DNA of 42,295 bases from Solirubrobacterales bacterium (GCA_027315255.1 DAHUYL010000017.1:1-42295); one strand, 5' to 3'; counted from the stretch's first letter, positions 15,046 to 23,960 are shown. Notes: a model not told the origin generated them from the letters alone. Translations and numbers: made by a program.

Positions 15046-15338
15046 GTCGCGCGAGATCAGCTGGTGCAAACACACTTGGGCCTGTATCACATTTCGGTGT
15101 ATCGGCGGTCGCGATCAGATGGTTGAAGCCGATTGGACGCCGGTGGCGTGGAAGCGGATGCGTTGGAGCTCTGAAGCACTGCCGAAGGCCCACCGCCAGC
15201 CGCCCGCTCCGTGCAGCCGCGCCGACCTCGCTGACGTCCTTCAGGCTCAGGTCGACACGATCGCTTCACGTGACCCGGTGATCAGCGGCTGCCCACGGAC
15301 CCCGAGCGCCGGGAGCCCCCTGGTAGGGTGGGCACGGG
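14939..15338. other. Intergenic region between the ferritin-like pair and mec
   Basis: About 400 nt. The possible small minus-strand frame at 14869-15045 overlaps its beginning. Positions 15055-15150 are clearly lower in GC than the surroundings and show no gene. The last part holds the mec promoter. I see no RNA gene or mobile element. Confidence 0.5.
15324..15329 (+). promoter_or_regulatory. -10 element TAGGGT for the JAMM protease gene (leaderless)
   Basis: TAGGGT ends 9 nt before the ATG at 15339. Confidence 0.45.
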
Positions 15339-15731
15339 ATGCGGATCGCGCGAGCCCTTCACGACCAGATCGTGGGACAGGCCCAGGCCGAGGCGCCGAA
15401 CGAGTGCTGCGGGATGATCGCCTCGCGCGACGGCGAGGCGGTGTCCGTGCACCCCGCGGTCAACAAAGCTGCCAGCCCCCTGCGCTACGAGATCGACGGG
15501 GCCGAGCAGTACCGGATCCAGATGGAGATCGAGGATGCGGGCCTCGACCTCGGCGCGATCTACCACTCTCACACCCGCACCGCCCCGTACCCGTCCCAGA
15601 CCGACATCAACCTCGCCTTCTACCCCGAGGCGCTGTATGTGATCGTCGGCCTGGCGGGCCACGGACCTGAGGTGAAGGCCTACACGATCCGGGACGGCCG
15701 GGTGGCGGAGGCGGAGCTGGTCGTGGTGTGA
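15339..15731 (+). CDS. mec: JAMM/Mov34 metalloprotease, Mec-like (releases cysteine from CysO)
   Basis: A 130-residue zinc protease. The JAMM signature is complete: Glu22 in NECCGM, then His76-x-His78, seven residues, Ser86, two residues, Asp89. In mycobacteria the orthologue cleaves cysteine from the C-terminus of CysO-cysteine after CysM action. The presence of moeB-rhodanese, cysO and cysM about 2.5-4 kb upstream supports the same role. It has its own leaderless promoter, separate from the broken cysM. Its stop overlaps the next ATG by one base. Confidence 0.9.
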   Translation: MRIARALHDQIVGQAQAEAPNECCGMIASRDGEAVSVHPAVNKAASPLRYEIDGAEQYRIQMEIEDAGLDLGAIYHSHTRTAPYPSQTDINLAFYPEALYVIVGLAGHGPEVKAYTIRDGRVAEAELVVV

Positions 15732-16120
15732 TGGCCGCGACCGCGCTCGCGTGTCCGCGGTGCGGCGATCGGTATCCCGCGAGCGCCAGGTTCTGCGAGC
15801 GCTGCCGGCTCCCGCTCGTGGTCGACGATCCGCGCGGCCCGGTGCTTGAGCCGGTCAGCCCGCAGCACGCGCGCTTCCGCAAGGTCAAGCCACAGCTGAC
15901 CGAGGGCGAGCTCGTCACGGTCGCGCAGGTGCTCAACCAGGCCGAGGGAGAGCTCGTGCAGGCGCTCCTGCTCGAGGCAGGCGTGCCGAGCATGCTGCGC
16001 CGGAGCGCCGGGTTCGACGTGCCCGGGATGCTCGCCGCCGGCCGCCGCGACGTGATCGTGCCGCTGGCCGGGGCGCAGACCGCTCGCGAGGTGCTGCTCG
16101 GCCTGGCGCTCGACCCGTGA
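15731..16120 (+). CDS. Zinc-ribbon plus DUF2007-like domain protein
   Basis: A 129-residue protein. Residues 8-25 form a zinc ribbon (CPRC and CERC). Residues 55-129 resemble the DUF2007 'signal-transducing' domain: LVTVAQVLNQAEGELVQALL, then a loop and DVIVPLAGAQTAREVL. The ATG overlaps the mec stop (TGATG); a GTG one codon earlier is possible. Translational coupling to mec suggests a linked role, but none is known. Eight bases separate it from the next gene. Confidence 0.7.
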   Translation: MAATALACPRCGDRYPASARFCERCRLPLVVDDPRGPVLEPVSPQHARFRKVKPQLTEGELVTVAQVLNQAEGELVQALLLEAGVPSMLRRSAGFDVPGMLAAGRRDVIVPLAGAQTAREVLLGLALDP

Positions 16121-16127
16121 GCGACCC

Positions 16128-17285
16128 GTGGCCCCGATCGTGAACGCCGCGACCGTGCTCGCCGAGCGGCTCAGCGCACAGCTGCTCGCCGGGCCGCCGG
16201 CCCGCGATCCCGTCGCGGTCGCGCGGCGGCTGCTGGCCGTGCAGGCACAGGATGCTCGGGGATTCCGTCTGGCGGTTCGCGGCCGCACCGCCGCCCTGAG
16301 CGCGCGGGACGTCGACCGGGCGCTGACCGAGGAGCGCAGCCTGGTCGTCTCCTGGCTGTGCCGTGGCACGCTTCACCTGGTTGCCACCGAGGACTTCGCC
16401 TGGCTGCATGCGCTGACGACGCCGCCGCTGGCCGCGGGCAACGCGCGCCGGCTCGCGGAGGAGGGCGTGGGGCCCGACGCCGCCGGCCGTGCCGTCGACG
16501 TGGTCGAGGCGGCGCTCGCCGCCGATGGGCCGCTCATCCGCGCGCAACTGGCCGAGCGGGTTGCCGCTGCGGGCGTGCGAACGAGCGGTCAGGCGCTCGT
16601 CCACATCCTGGTGCTGGCGACGCTGCGCGGCCTGATCGTGCGCGGGCCTGTGGTCGGGCGCGAGCATGCCTACGCGCTTGTCCGCGACTGGCTCGGCGGC
16701 ACCGCCGCGTACGAGCCGAGGCCGCGTCCCGGGACGAGCCGGGATCGGACGACTGCGCTTGCCGAGCTCGCGCGGCGCTATCTCGCCGGCCACGGACCGG
16801 CATGCGATCGCGACCTGGCCCGCTGGGCCGGACTTCCGCTCCGCGATGCGCGCGCCGGGCTCGAGGCGATCGCCTCCGAGCTCGTTCAGCGGGATGACGG
16901 CCTCGTCGCGCTGCGCCGCCGTGAATCGGCCGGTGCCGCCGAGGAGGCACCGGCGCGGCTGCTAGGTGGCTGGGATCCGCTGCTCGTCGGCTGGCGCGAC
17001 CGCACGTTCGTGACGGGCGAGCACGATGCTGCGGTGGTCAGCGGCGGCCTGTTTCGCCCGTTCGGGCTCCCCGGCGGCCGCGCGGTCGCCGTCTGGCGCG
17101 TCCGCGACGGTGAGGTGGAGATCGCTCCGATCGTGCCGCTCGACGGTGGCGAGCTCGCGCGGCTCGAAGCCGACGCGGATGACGTTCGCCGCTACCTGGG
17201 CCTCGACGAGGCAGGCAGCCTGCGCGATCCCGACGGCCGCCTGGCAGCCGACTTCGCCGATTTGGGGGGCAGCGAGCGGGCGTAG
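16128..17285 (+). CDS. Winged-helix DNA-binding protein of the AlkZ/YcaQ-like (HTH_42) family
   Basis: 385 residues. The family hallmarks are the N-terminal LLAVQAQDARGFRLAVRGR, the SWLCRGTLHLV strand near residue 75, and the central PRPGTSRDRTTALAELARRY followed by GPACDRDLARWAGLP. Relatives include the interstrand-crosslink glycosylases AlkZ/YcaQ, where a QxQ or QxD motif is catalytic; here QAQD at 39-42 is present. Function is therefore plausibly DNA repair, though many actinobacterial members are uncharacterised. The GTG start is 7 nt after the upstream stop. Its 3' end overlaps the facing TfoX-domain gene by about 94 nt. Confidence 0.8.
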   Translation: MAPIVNAATVLAERLSAQLLAGPPARDPVAVARRLLAVQAQDARGFRLAVRGRTAALSARDVDRALTEERSLVVSWLCRGTLHLVATEDFAWLHALTTPPLAAGNARRLAEEGVGPDAAGRAVDVVEAALAADGPLIRAQLAERVAAAGVRTSGQALVHILVLATLRGLIVRGPVVGREHAYALVRDWLGGTAAYEPRPRPGTSRDRTTALAELARRYLAGHGPACDRDLARWAGLPLRDARAGLEAIASELVQRDDGLVALRRRESAGAAEEAPARLLGGWDPLLVGWRDRTFVTGEHDAAVVSGGLFRPFGLPGGRAVAVWRVRDGEVEIAPIVPLDGGELARLEADADDVRRYLGLDEAGSLRDPDGRLAADFADLGGSERA

Positions 17286-17590
17286 CCGACCCCGCGCGCG
17301 ACCCAGCGCTGGAGCTGAGCCGTCGTCCGCACGCCTTCGGCCGCGACCCTGAGCCAGCCGTCCAGCGCCCGTCCGCGCATCACGAACGGCGCGGCATGCG
17401 GCTTGCGGAGGAGCATGTCGGTCTCGCCGGGGTCGACGTGCAGCAGCAGCCCGCCGAGGTGGCTGACGGCGACGGCCATGTTGCCGCCGACCAGGAACGC
17501 GTGGCCGCCGAACATCTTCCGCTCGGTGATTTGCGGCTCGTCGGCGACGAGCGCACGGATCCGTTCGGCGAGGGCTTCGTCGTAGGCCAC
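17192..17590 (-). CDS. TfoX N-terminal domain protein
   Basis: A 132-residue protein. Residues 1-100 fit the TfoX-N domain: MFGGHAFLVGGNMAVAVSHL, LLLHVDPGETD and the Arg-rich PFVMRGRALDGWLRV. The last 25 residues are a basic, low-complexity tail read opposite the end of the AlkZ-like gene. TfoX/Sxy regulates competence in proteobacteria; stand-alone N-domains in actinobacteria have no known role. The GTG start has TAGAGT 6 nt upstream, so the transcript is probably leaderless. Confidence 0.8.
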   Translation of the reverse strand: MAYDEALAERIRALVADEPQITERKMFGGHAFLVGGNMAVAVSHLGGLLLHVDPGETDMLLRKPHAAPFVMRGRALDGWLRVAAEGVRTTAQLQRWVARGVGYARSLPPKSAKSAARRPSGSRRLPASSRPR

Positions 17591-17596
17591 GCCGAG

Positions 17597-17602
17597 ACTC
17601 TA
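17597..17602 (-). promoter_or_regulatory. -10 element TAGAGT for the TfoX-domain gene (leaderless)
   Basis: On the minus strand TAGAGT ends 6 nt before the GTG at 17590. Confidence 0.45.
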
Positions 17603-17631
17603 CCGGCGCCGCCGCCGGACTCGGTTTCGGT

Positions 17632-18261
17632 TCAGACGAGCGCCGGCTGCCGGTCGGAGGCGATCGCGGCGATCTCCTCCGTGGCACGCTCGAACTCGTC
17701 GTCCGACAGCACCGGGGTGCCCTCGAACGGCAGCTCGCGCGTCAGCTCGAGCCACGAGCGGCAGCCGCCGTAGTCGTCGCGAACCTTGACCGTCACCGGC
17801 CGGGGGATCCGGTAGGTGCGCAGCAGGATCACGTGCAGCGGGTGCCGGCGCTTCCACGCGAGGCGCTTCTCGGCATAGTCGGTCGTCCACACGTAGAACG
17901 GCGACAGGGCGTCGACGGCGCGGCGGTCGGTGACGGTGAAGTGGGCGGCAACCTCGGCCCAGGCGCGGATCCGGACCCGATCGGGCTGGGAGATCTCGGC
18001 GCCGCGGACCATCGCCTGCGCGGATGGCTCGCCGTCGGTCCAGACGCCCTCCTCGAGCGCGCGGGCGAGCTCTGGGCGGTGCGACTCGCGGACGAGGTCG
18101 GCACGTTGATGGTCGAACGTGGGGTAGAGAAAGAAGCGGTCGTACTCGAGCTGGAAGTGCCTGCCGGGCTCGCGGATCCCGCCCTTGCGGAGCGTGATCA
18201 GCTGCTCGCCCTCGGCCAGGGCACGCACGGTGACGGCCCATTCCTTGAAAGCAATCGGCAT
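17632..18261 (-). CDS. DUF1802 family protein
   Basis: 209 residues. The N-terminus AFKEWAVTVRALAEGEQLIT and then LRKGGIREPG, FQLEYDRFFLYPTFDHQ and later YRIPRPVTVKVRDDYGGCRS are characteristic of DUF1802, whose function is unknown. The ATG at 18261 is chosen since DUF1802 proteins begin right at this AFKEW motif; the frame upstream is Arg/Pro-rich. No ribosome binding site or leaderless -10 is clear. The 145 nt between it and the hyuB stop are unusually AT-rich and may hold its promoter (TTGAAA and TGATTT spaced by 17 nt is one candidate). Confidence 0.8.
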   Translation of the reverse strand: MPIAFKEWAVTVRALAEGEQLITLRKGGIREPGRHFQLEYDRFFLYPTFDHQRADLVRESHRPELARALEEGVWTDGEPSAQAMVRGAEISQPDRVRIRAWAEVAAHFTVTDRRAVDALSPFYVWTTDYAEKRLAWKRRHPLHVILLRTYRIPRPVTVKVRDDYGGCRSWLELTRELPFEGTPVLSDDEFERATEEIAAIASDRQPALV

Positions 18262-18406
18262 ATTCGGTGGGGGGAGATGAAGGTTTGCGAAGCGCCGAGC
18301 AGTGGGGTATGAGCCCCGACGCTGCCTCGGCCGGTCGTCAATACTAGGCGACTTTGTCCAGATCTCAAAATCATCCTGCAAACATGAGTATTTCAACGTC
18401 ACAATG

Positions 18407-19951
18407 TCATCCCGTCGCGGCCTCGTCGATGCGGTGGCGGCCACTTGTGGGTTGGCCGCCACCGGGCTCCGGCGGGCGATACCCGCCGCCGCCCGGAGTC
18501 TCGATTCGCAGGCGCTGGCCGGAGGCGAGCTCCCCGGTCGCCTTGCCCGGCAGCTCCTCGCCGTCGAGCAGGTTGCGGCCCGTCGCTCCCGGGTGGCCGC
18601 CGGCTGCACCGGGGGGCGGGTGGCGGCGGCGCTCGGTGATCAGCGAGAAGTGCAGCGGCACGAGCGCCTCCAGCTCGCGGATCACGCCGTCGCCGCCATG
18701 GTGGGCGCCCGCGCCGCCGGAGCCGCGGCGGACCGCGTACTCGGTCAGCCGCAACGGGAATTCGAGCTCGAGCGCCTCGACCGGCGTGTTCAGCGTGTTG
18801 CTCATCGCGACGTGCACGCCGGTCGGGCCGTCGGCGTCGGCGCAGGCGCCCTGGCCGCCGCCGATCGTCTCGTAGTAGACGACGTCGCCGGCGCCGAGCG
18901 TGAGGTTGTTCATCGTCCCCTGGCCGAGCGCGTGCCCGAACGCCGCGAGCACGAGGTCGGCGACGCGGCTCGAGGTCTCGACGTTGCCGGCGGCGACCGC
19001 CGCCGGGTGGGCAGCGTTCAGCAGCGATCCCGCGGGCGCGATCACAGTCACCGGGCGGTAGGCGCCGGCGCTGGCCGGGATGTCCGGGTCGGTCAGCACG
19101 CGCACCGCGAAGTAGCAGGCCGACCGGGTGACCGCCAGCGGGCAGTTGAGGTTGCCGGGATGCTGGGCGGCCGAGCCGCTGAAGTCGAGCGTCAGGTGAT
19201 CGCCGGCGACGGTCGCCGCCAGGACGAGCTCGAGGTCGCCCTCGGGCGCTTCGAGCACGTCCCGCGCGGTCCGCGTCCCGTCCGCCAGCGCCCCGATGCA
19301 GGCACGGGTGCGGCGCCCGGCGTAGTCGAGCACCTCCGCGAGCGAGGCGCGCAGCCGCGCGTCGCCGAGCCGGTCGTGGAGCTCGAGCAGCCGCCGCTCG
19401 CCCGTGCGGCAGGCGGCCAGCTGGGCGAGCAGGTCTGCCCGGCGCTGCGTCGGAGCGCGCATCTGTGCGCTGAGCTCCTGGATCGCGCTGGCGTCGAGCC
19501 GCCGCGGCGCGATCACGACCCCCTCGTCGGCGAGCGTGCGGCTGTCGGCGGGCATCGATCCGGGTAGCGGCGCCCCCACGTCGGCGTGGTGGGCGCGGGC
19601 GGCGGCGAACCCGAGCAGCTTTCCGTCGGACGTGTGGATCGGCGTGATCACGGTGATGTCGGGTAGGTGGGTGCCGCCGCGATACGGGTCGTTGAGCACG
19701 TACGCCTCCCCAGGACGCACCCGCAGCGACTCACGGACGGCGGCGACGGCGGCCGGCATCGCTCCGAGGTGGACGGGGATGTGCTCCGCCTGCATAACCA
19801 TCTCGCCGGCGGCGTCGAACAGCGCCGTCGACGCGTCACGGCGCTCCTTGATGTTGGGGGAGTGCGCCGCCCGGACGAGCACGACGCCCATCTCCTCGCA
19901 CGCCGCCCGCAGGGCGCCGGCCGCGAGCTGGAGCTCGACCGCGTCGATCAC
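18407..19951 (-). CDS. hyuB: Hydantoinase B/oxoprolinase family subunit
   Basis: 514 residues, the HyuB half of an ATP-dependent hydantoinase/5-oxoprolinase-like enzyme. Clear blocks are [16 protein letters not shown] near residue 31, [16 protein letters not shown] near 52, [16 protein letters not shown] near 85, [16 protein letters not shown] near 254, [18 protein letters not shown] near 325 and [11 protein letters not shown] near 360. The C-terminal 70 residues are Gly/Pro-rich with [13 protein letters not shown], normal for the family. The start overlaps the end of hyuA by 4 nt, so the two subunits are translated together. Substrate (hydantoin, oxoproline or another cyclic amide) cannot be decided. 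Confidence 0.9.
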   Translation of the reverse strand: MIDAVELQLAAGALRAACEEMGVVLVRAAHSPNIKERRDASTALFDAAGEMVMQAEHIPVHLGAMPAAVAAVRESLRVRPGEAYVLNDPYRGGTHLPDITVITPIHTSDGKLLGFAAARAHHADVGAPLPGSMPADSRTLADEGVVIAPRRLDASAIQELSAQMRAPTQRRADLLAQLAACRTGERRLLELHDRLGDARLRASLAEVLDYAGRRTRACIGALADGTRTARDVLEAPEGDLELVLAATVAGDHLTLDFSGSAAQHPGNLNCPLAVTRSACYFAVRVLTDPDIPASAGAYRPVTVIAPAGSLLNAAHPAAVAAGNVETSSRVADLVLAAFGHALGQGTMNNLTLGAGDVVYYETIGGGQGACADADGPTGVHVAMSNTLNTPVEALELEFPLRLTEYAVRRGSGGAGAHHGGDGVIRELEALVPLHFSLITERRRHPPPGAAGGHPGATGRNLLDGEELPGKATGELASGQRLRIETPGGGGYRPPEPGGGQPTSGRHRIDEAATG

Positions 19952-21849
19952 CGTGCCCGCTCCAGCTGGATCGCGCCCGATCCGTCCTCGGTCCCGCGCC
20001 AGCCGGCGGCCACCAGCAGCGTCGACTCGGGCAGCGCGATCACGGCCGGCCCTGCGATACCGACCCCGCCCGGTTCGCGGTCGAGCGTCAGCTCCGGCGC
20101 GGGTGCGGTCGCGGTCACGCGCACGCCGACGAGCTCGAGCGCCTGGTTGCGATCGCGGTAGCCGTAGCGTTGCTCGTGCTCTGATTCGAACGCCTCGCGC
20201 AGCTGTGCCGGCGTCGCCGCAGCGGGTGCGGCGACCGGCAGCTCGAACGACTGGCCCCGGTAGCGCACCTCGAACGCGACCGTCAACGACGCCTGCCGTT
20301 CGCCGAGCGCGCCCAGCGCCCGCGCCGCGAGCGCGCGGACCTCGGATCGGATCCCGGCGGCGCTCAGCCGCTCTCCGGACAGCAGCACCGTGCGCTGGAC
20401 GTCGCGGCGCTGCGGCGCCGCCACGAGCCCCAACGCCGCGAGCACCCCGCTCGCGCGCGGGACGACGATCCGGTCGATCCCGAGCTCATCGGCGATGTCG
20501 CACGCGTGCAGCGGCCCCGCGCCGCCGAACGCGAGCAGCGCGTAGCGGCGCGGGTCGACGCCGCGCGCGACGGTGACGACTCGCAGCGCCGCCGCCATCT
20601 CGGCGCAGGCGACACGGCGGATCCCCTCCGCGCAGGCGGCCGGCGAGAGCCCGAGTGTCGCCGCCAGCGCCGAGACCGCCGCGAGCGCCGCGCCGCGGTC
20701 GAGCCTGACCCCGCCGGCGAGCGGCACGCTCGGATCGAGGTGCCCGAGCACGACGTTCGCGTCGGTGACGGTCGGCTCGGTGCCGCCACGCCCGTAGCAG
20801 GCAGGGCCGGGCTCGGCGCCGGCGGAGCGGGGACCGACGCGCAGGGCGCCGCCGGGATCGCGCCACGCGATCGAGCCGCCGCCGGCGCCGACCGTGTGGA
20901 CGGCGAGCATCGGCAGCGCCAGCGGCCGCCCGCCGACGGTTCCGCCGGGCTGCTCCTGGACGCGGCCGCGGTCGACCACGCAGACGTCGCACGAGGTTCC
21001 TCCCATGTCCAGGCAGAGGACGTCGGCGACGCCGGCGGCCCGCGCCGCGAAGGCGGCGCCCGCGGCGCCGCCGGCGGGGCCGGACAGGACCGTCAGCGCG
21101 GCGTGGCGAGCAGCCCGCTCGAGCTCGATCAAGCCGCCGGTCGACTGCATGATCGCGGGCTCGGCCAGGCCCCGCGCGCGGCAGCGTTCGCCGAGGCGCG
21201 TGAGGTAGCCGGCGAGCAGCGGAGAGAGGGCGGCATCGAGCTCGGTCGTGGCGGCTCGCTCGTACTCGCGAAACGTCCCGACCGACTCGTACGACAGGTG
21301 TCGGGAGACGTGCGGCGCCGCCTCTGCGAGGGCCCGGCCGATGAGCTGCTCGTGGGCCGGGTGGCGGTAGGAGTGCAGCAGCGTGACCGCGACCGCCTGC
21401 ACGTCCGCCGCCGCGACCTGCTCGGCCAGCTTCCGGGCGGCGTGCTCGGTCAGCGCGCGCAGCGGGCCGCCGGGCGTCATCCGCTCGGGAGCGGCGAAGC
21501 GGCGCTCGGGCGGGGTCAGCGGCGCCGGCCCGCGGGCGCACAGCCGGTACAGCTCGGGGCGGTTCTGGCGCCCGAGCTCGATCAGGTCCGTGAACCCGGC
21601 CGTCGCGATCAGCGCGGTCGACGCAGTACGCCCCTCGAGCAGGGCGTTGGTCGCGACCGTCATCCCGTGCGCGAACGACCTGACCTCGGACGGTGCGGCG
21701 CCGGCACGTGCGAGTGCGGCCTCGATCGCCGCGATCACGCCGATCGACTGATCGGCGGGCGTGCTAGGCGCCTTGGCCGTGACGATCCGGCCGCCCGCGG
21801 CGAGCACCGCGTCGGTGAAGGTGCCGCCGACGTCGACCCCGAGCAGCAT
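19948..21849 (-). CDS. hyuA: Hydantoinase A/oxoprolinase family subunit
   Basis: 633 residues. The actin-like ATPase fold begins with GVDVGGTFTDAVL; further blocks are HGMTVATNALLEGRTA near residue 61, MQSTGGLIELERA near 238, VLSGPAGGAAGAAFAARAAG, DMGGTSCDVCVV near 285 and FGGAGPLHACDIADELG near 450. HyuA binds ATP and phosphorylates the ring substrate, HyuB opens it. The ATG is supported by TACTGT 8 nt upstream. It heads a two-gene operon with hyuB. Confidence 0.9.
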   Translation of the reverse strand: MLLGVDVGGTFTDAVLAAGGRIVTAKAPSTPADQSIGVIAAIEAALARAGAAPSEVRSFAHGMTVATNALLEGRTASTALIATAGFTDLIELGRQNRPELYRLCARGPAPLTPPERRFAAPERMTPGGPLRALTEHAARKLAEQVAAADVQAVAVTLLHSYRHPAHEQLIGRALAEAAPHVSRHLSYESVGTFREYERAATTELDAALSPLLAGYLTRLGERCRARGLAEPAIMQSTGGLIELERAARHAALTVLSGPAGGAAGAAFAARAAGVADVLCLDMGGTSCDVCVVDRGRVQEQPGGTVGGRPLALPMLAVHTVGAGGGSIAWRDPGGALRVGPRSAGAEPGPACYGRGGTEPTVTDANVVLGHLDPSVPLAGGVRLDRGAALAAVSALAATLGLSPAACAEGIRRVACAEMAAALRVVTVARGVDPRRYALLAFGGAGPLHACDIADELGIDRIVVPRASGVLAALGLVAAPQRRDVQRTVLLSGERLSAAGIRSEVRALAARALGALGERQASLTVAFEVRYRGQSFELPVAAPAAATPAQLREAFESEHEQRYGYRDRNQALELVGVRVTATAPAPELTLDREPGGVGIAGPAVIALPESTLLVAAGWRGTEDGSGAIQLERAR

Positions 21850-21857
21850 CGCCCGGG

Positions 21858-21863
21858 ACAGTA
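21858..21863 (-). promoter_or_regulatory. -10 element TACTGT for hyuAB (leaderless)
   Basis: On the minus strand TACTGT ends 8 nt before the hyuA ATG. Confidence 0.5.
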
Positions 21864-21882
21864 GTCGGCCCGCGCCCGCGAC

Positions 21883-22317
21883 TCAGGCGGCGACCGCCGC
21901 CGGCAGCTCCTCGGTGTCGGCCAGGTGCTGGTGCGAGGGGCAATAGCCGTTCTGCGGCAGCGGCGTCCGCTGGCACGGAGTGCCCTTGCGCGTGTTCGCG
22001 CGGCACTGCAGCGGGTTGCCGTACGCGTCGAAGCCGTCGTTCGGACGGTGCTTGAGGAACTCGTCCGCGAACTCCAGGTAGCGCTCGACGACCGCCAGGA
22101 CCCGCCGCTGCGCGCACACCGGGAAGTAGATCCTGATGTCGTTGAACAGCGTCCGGGCCGGCCGCGCGAAGTAATGCCGGTCGGTGGCCAGGCGCTCGAC
22201 GGCGGCCTCGCAGGACCGCAGGACGCGCTCGTGGTTCAGATGTGGGTTCTCGGCGTGCGGATCCTCGATGATCTCGCTCGCCAGCTCGCGGTAGATCGCG
22301 CGGCTGAATCGGTACAT
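21883..22317 (-). CDS. Conserved protein with C-terminal DUF5763-like Cys/His motif
   Basis: 144 residues. The first 100 form helices with YFARPARTLFNDIRIYF near residue 49 and a MYRFSRAIYRELA start. The end holds Cys105, Cys115, Cys126 and His129 in CRANTRKGTPC...YCPSH, a likely small zinc-binding site of the DUF5763 type. The AAGGAGG site 8 nt before the ATG is the strongest in the window, and the leader appears long, so this gene is probably well translated. It is followed by hyuA on the same strand after 33 nt, but hyuA has its own -10 box. Function unknown; I recall close relatives in Thermoleophilia. Confidence 0.7.
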   Translation of the reverse strand: MYRFSRAIYRELASEIIEDPHAENPHLNHERVLRSCEAAVERLATDRHYFARPARTLFNDIRIYFPVCAQRRVLAVVERYLEFADEFLKHRPNDGFDAYGNPLQCRANTRKGTPCQRTPLPQNGYCPSHQHLADTEELPAAVAA

Positions 22318-22414
22318 CCGGGTGTCCTCCTTCGGCGTCGCACCTTCGGGTTTGACTCCGTCCGGGGAGTATCTACGGGAAAGTTGAAGCTCAGGAGTAG
22401 TGGAGTATTAACTG

Positions 22415-22435
22415 GTGGTTAAGCAGTAACCACCT
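22415..22435. repeat. 8-bp inverted repeat between nadB and the DUF5763-like gene
   Basis: GGTGGTTA (22415-22422) and TAACCACC (22428-22435) with a 5-nt centre. It lies 37 nt after the nadB stop and 98 nt before the next ATG on the minus strand. It may be the nadB terminator or an operator of the next gene. Two GGAGTAT direct repeats (22366-22372 and 22403-22409) lie on its downstream side. Confidence 0.4.
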
Positions 22436-22471
22436 ACCCGTTTGCGGAAACTACGGAACCGCAGGATCCGC

Positions 22472-23938
22472 TCAATCCCACAGCTCGAGGCGCGCAGGCG
22501 CGCCCGCGGGGGCGACCACGTGATGGCCATCGAGAGCGGGGTCGAGCTCGGGGAAGTCGGTGCGCAGGTGGGCGCCGCGGCTCTCCTCGCGTGCAAGCGC
22601 GGAGGCTGCGATCAGGCGGATCAGCGGGTGCGGGTCGGCCAGCAGCTGGGCAAGGCCCTCGCGATCGCGCTCGAGGCCGGCGAGCCGCCCCAGGGACTCC
22701 CGGCTCTCGTGCGTCAGCGGCGGCGGCTTCTCGGCGGCGTTCTGCGCGAGCTCGGCTGCGCTCGGCGGGGCCGGCGCCGGCGCCGCGTCCGCCAGCGCCG
22801 CGCGAGCGGCTCGGGCCCCGAACACGAAGCACTCGCTGAGCGAGTTGGACGCCAGCCGGTTGGCCCCGTGAAGCCCGGTGCAGGCGCACTCGCCGACGGC
22901 GAACAGCCCGGCGAGGTTCGCGCGCGCGTCGAGGTCGACGGCGATCCCGCCCATCATGTAATGCGCCGCCGGCGCCACCGGGATCAGCTCGTGCTCGGGG
23001 TCGAGGCCGGCCTGGCGCAGCGCGCTGACGACGTTCGGGAACAGCGCGGGATCGATCTCGCGCATGTCCAGCCCGACCGACGGCCTGCCGCTGGCCTTCA
23101 TCTCGCGCAGGACCGCGCGGGCGACCTCGTCGCGCGGGGCGAGCTCGTCGACGAACCGCTCGCCGCGGCTGTCAAGCAGGCGGGCGCCCTCGCCGCGGAC
23201 CGCCTCGGTCACGAGGAAGCCGTCGGCGCCGTTGCCGCCGGCAACCGCGGTCGGGTGGAACTGCATCATCTCGAGGTCGGCCAGCGAAGCGCCCGCATGG
23301 TGGGCGAGCAGCAGCCCCGACCCGGTCGCACCGGCCGGGTTCGTCGTGCGCGCCCACAGCGCCGCCGCCCCGCCGGTGCTGATCACGGTCGCCGGGGCGG
23401 TCAGGACGGCGCCGTCGAGTGTGCGCACGCCGATGCAGCGCTCGTCGCGGCGCAGCAGCGCGACCACGCGGCGGTCCTCCCAGACCTCGATCAAAGGCTC
23501 CTCGGCGACCTTCGCGGACAGCTGGCGGATGATCCGCCGGCCCGTGGCGGCGCCGCCGGCGTGGACGACGCGGCGGGTTCGATGGCCCCCTTCGAGGCCC
23601 AGCGCGAGCCGGCCGTGGCGGTCGGCGTCGAAGCTCACGCCGAGCGCCGCCAGGTCCTCGACCGCGTTCGGCGCCTCCTGCGCCAGCACCTGCGCGGCCG
23701 AGCGCCGGACTGCCCCACGGCCGGCGGCGAGCGTGTCGTCGAGGTGCTGCTGGGGGCTGTCCTGCGCCGACATCGCGGCGGCGAGCCCCCCCTGCGCCCA
23801 GTAGCTCGAGGCGCCCGCGAGCGGCGTCGCCGAGACGAGCGTCACGCGCGCCCCCGCGCGGGTCGCCCTGAGCGCCGTGTACATCCCGGCAGCGCCGGCG
23901 CCGACGACGATCAACTGAGGGTTCGTGGCGGGGGTCAC
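22472..23938 (-). CDS. nadB: L-aspartate oxidase (quinolinate synthesis, NAD pathway)
   Basis: Oxidises L-aspartate to iminoaspartate with FAD; nadA and nadC are not in the window. The Rossmann GAGAAGMYTALRA sits at about residue 14, followed by SSYWAQGGLAAA, FHPTAV, EAVRGEGARL, the HYMMGGI substrate block and HGANRLASNSLSE. At 488 residues it is shorter than the E. coli enzyme, mainly in the C-terminal helical part. I chose the GTG at 23938: it places the start 13 residues before the FAD loop and has TACCGT 10 nt upstream. The longer frame would run through the start of the divergent deacetylase gene. Confidence 0.92.
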   Translation of the reverse strand: MTPATNPQLIVVGAGAAGMYTALRATRAGARVTLVSATPLAGASSYWAQGGLAAAMSAQDSPQQHLDDTLAAGRGAVRRSAAQVLAQEAPNAVEDLAALGVSFDADRHGRLALGLEGGHRTRRVVHAGGAATGRRIIRQLSAKVAEEPLIEVWEDRRVVALLRRDERCIGVRTLDGAVLTAPATVISTGGAAALWARTTNPAGATGSGLLLAHHAGASLADLEMMQFHPTAVAGGNGADGFLVTEAVRGEGARLLDSRGERFVDELAPRDEVARAVLREMKASGRPSVGLDMREIDPALFPNVVSALRQAGLDPEHELIPVAPAAHYMMGGIAVDLDARANLAGLFAVGECACTGLHGANRLASNSLSECFVFGARAARAALADAAPAPAPPSAAELAQNAAEKPPPLTHESRESLGRLAGLERDREGLAQLLADPHPLIRLIAASALAREESRGAHLRTDFPELDPALDGHHVVAPAGAPARLELWD

Positions 23939-23947
23939 CGCAGCGGG

Positions 23948-23954
23948 TACGGTA
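23948..23954. promoter_or_regulatory. Overlapping divergent -10 elements of nadB and the deacetylase gene
   Basis: The seven bases TACGGTA hold TACGGT on the plus strand (7 nt before the ATG at 23961) and TACCGT on the minus strand (10 nt before the GTG at 23938). Both fit TANNNT and both would give leaderless mRNAs. Confidence 0.55.
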
Positions 23955-23960
23955 GCGGCG

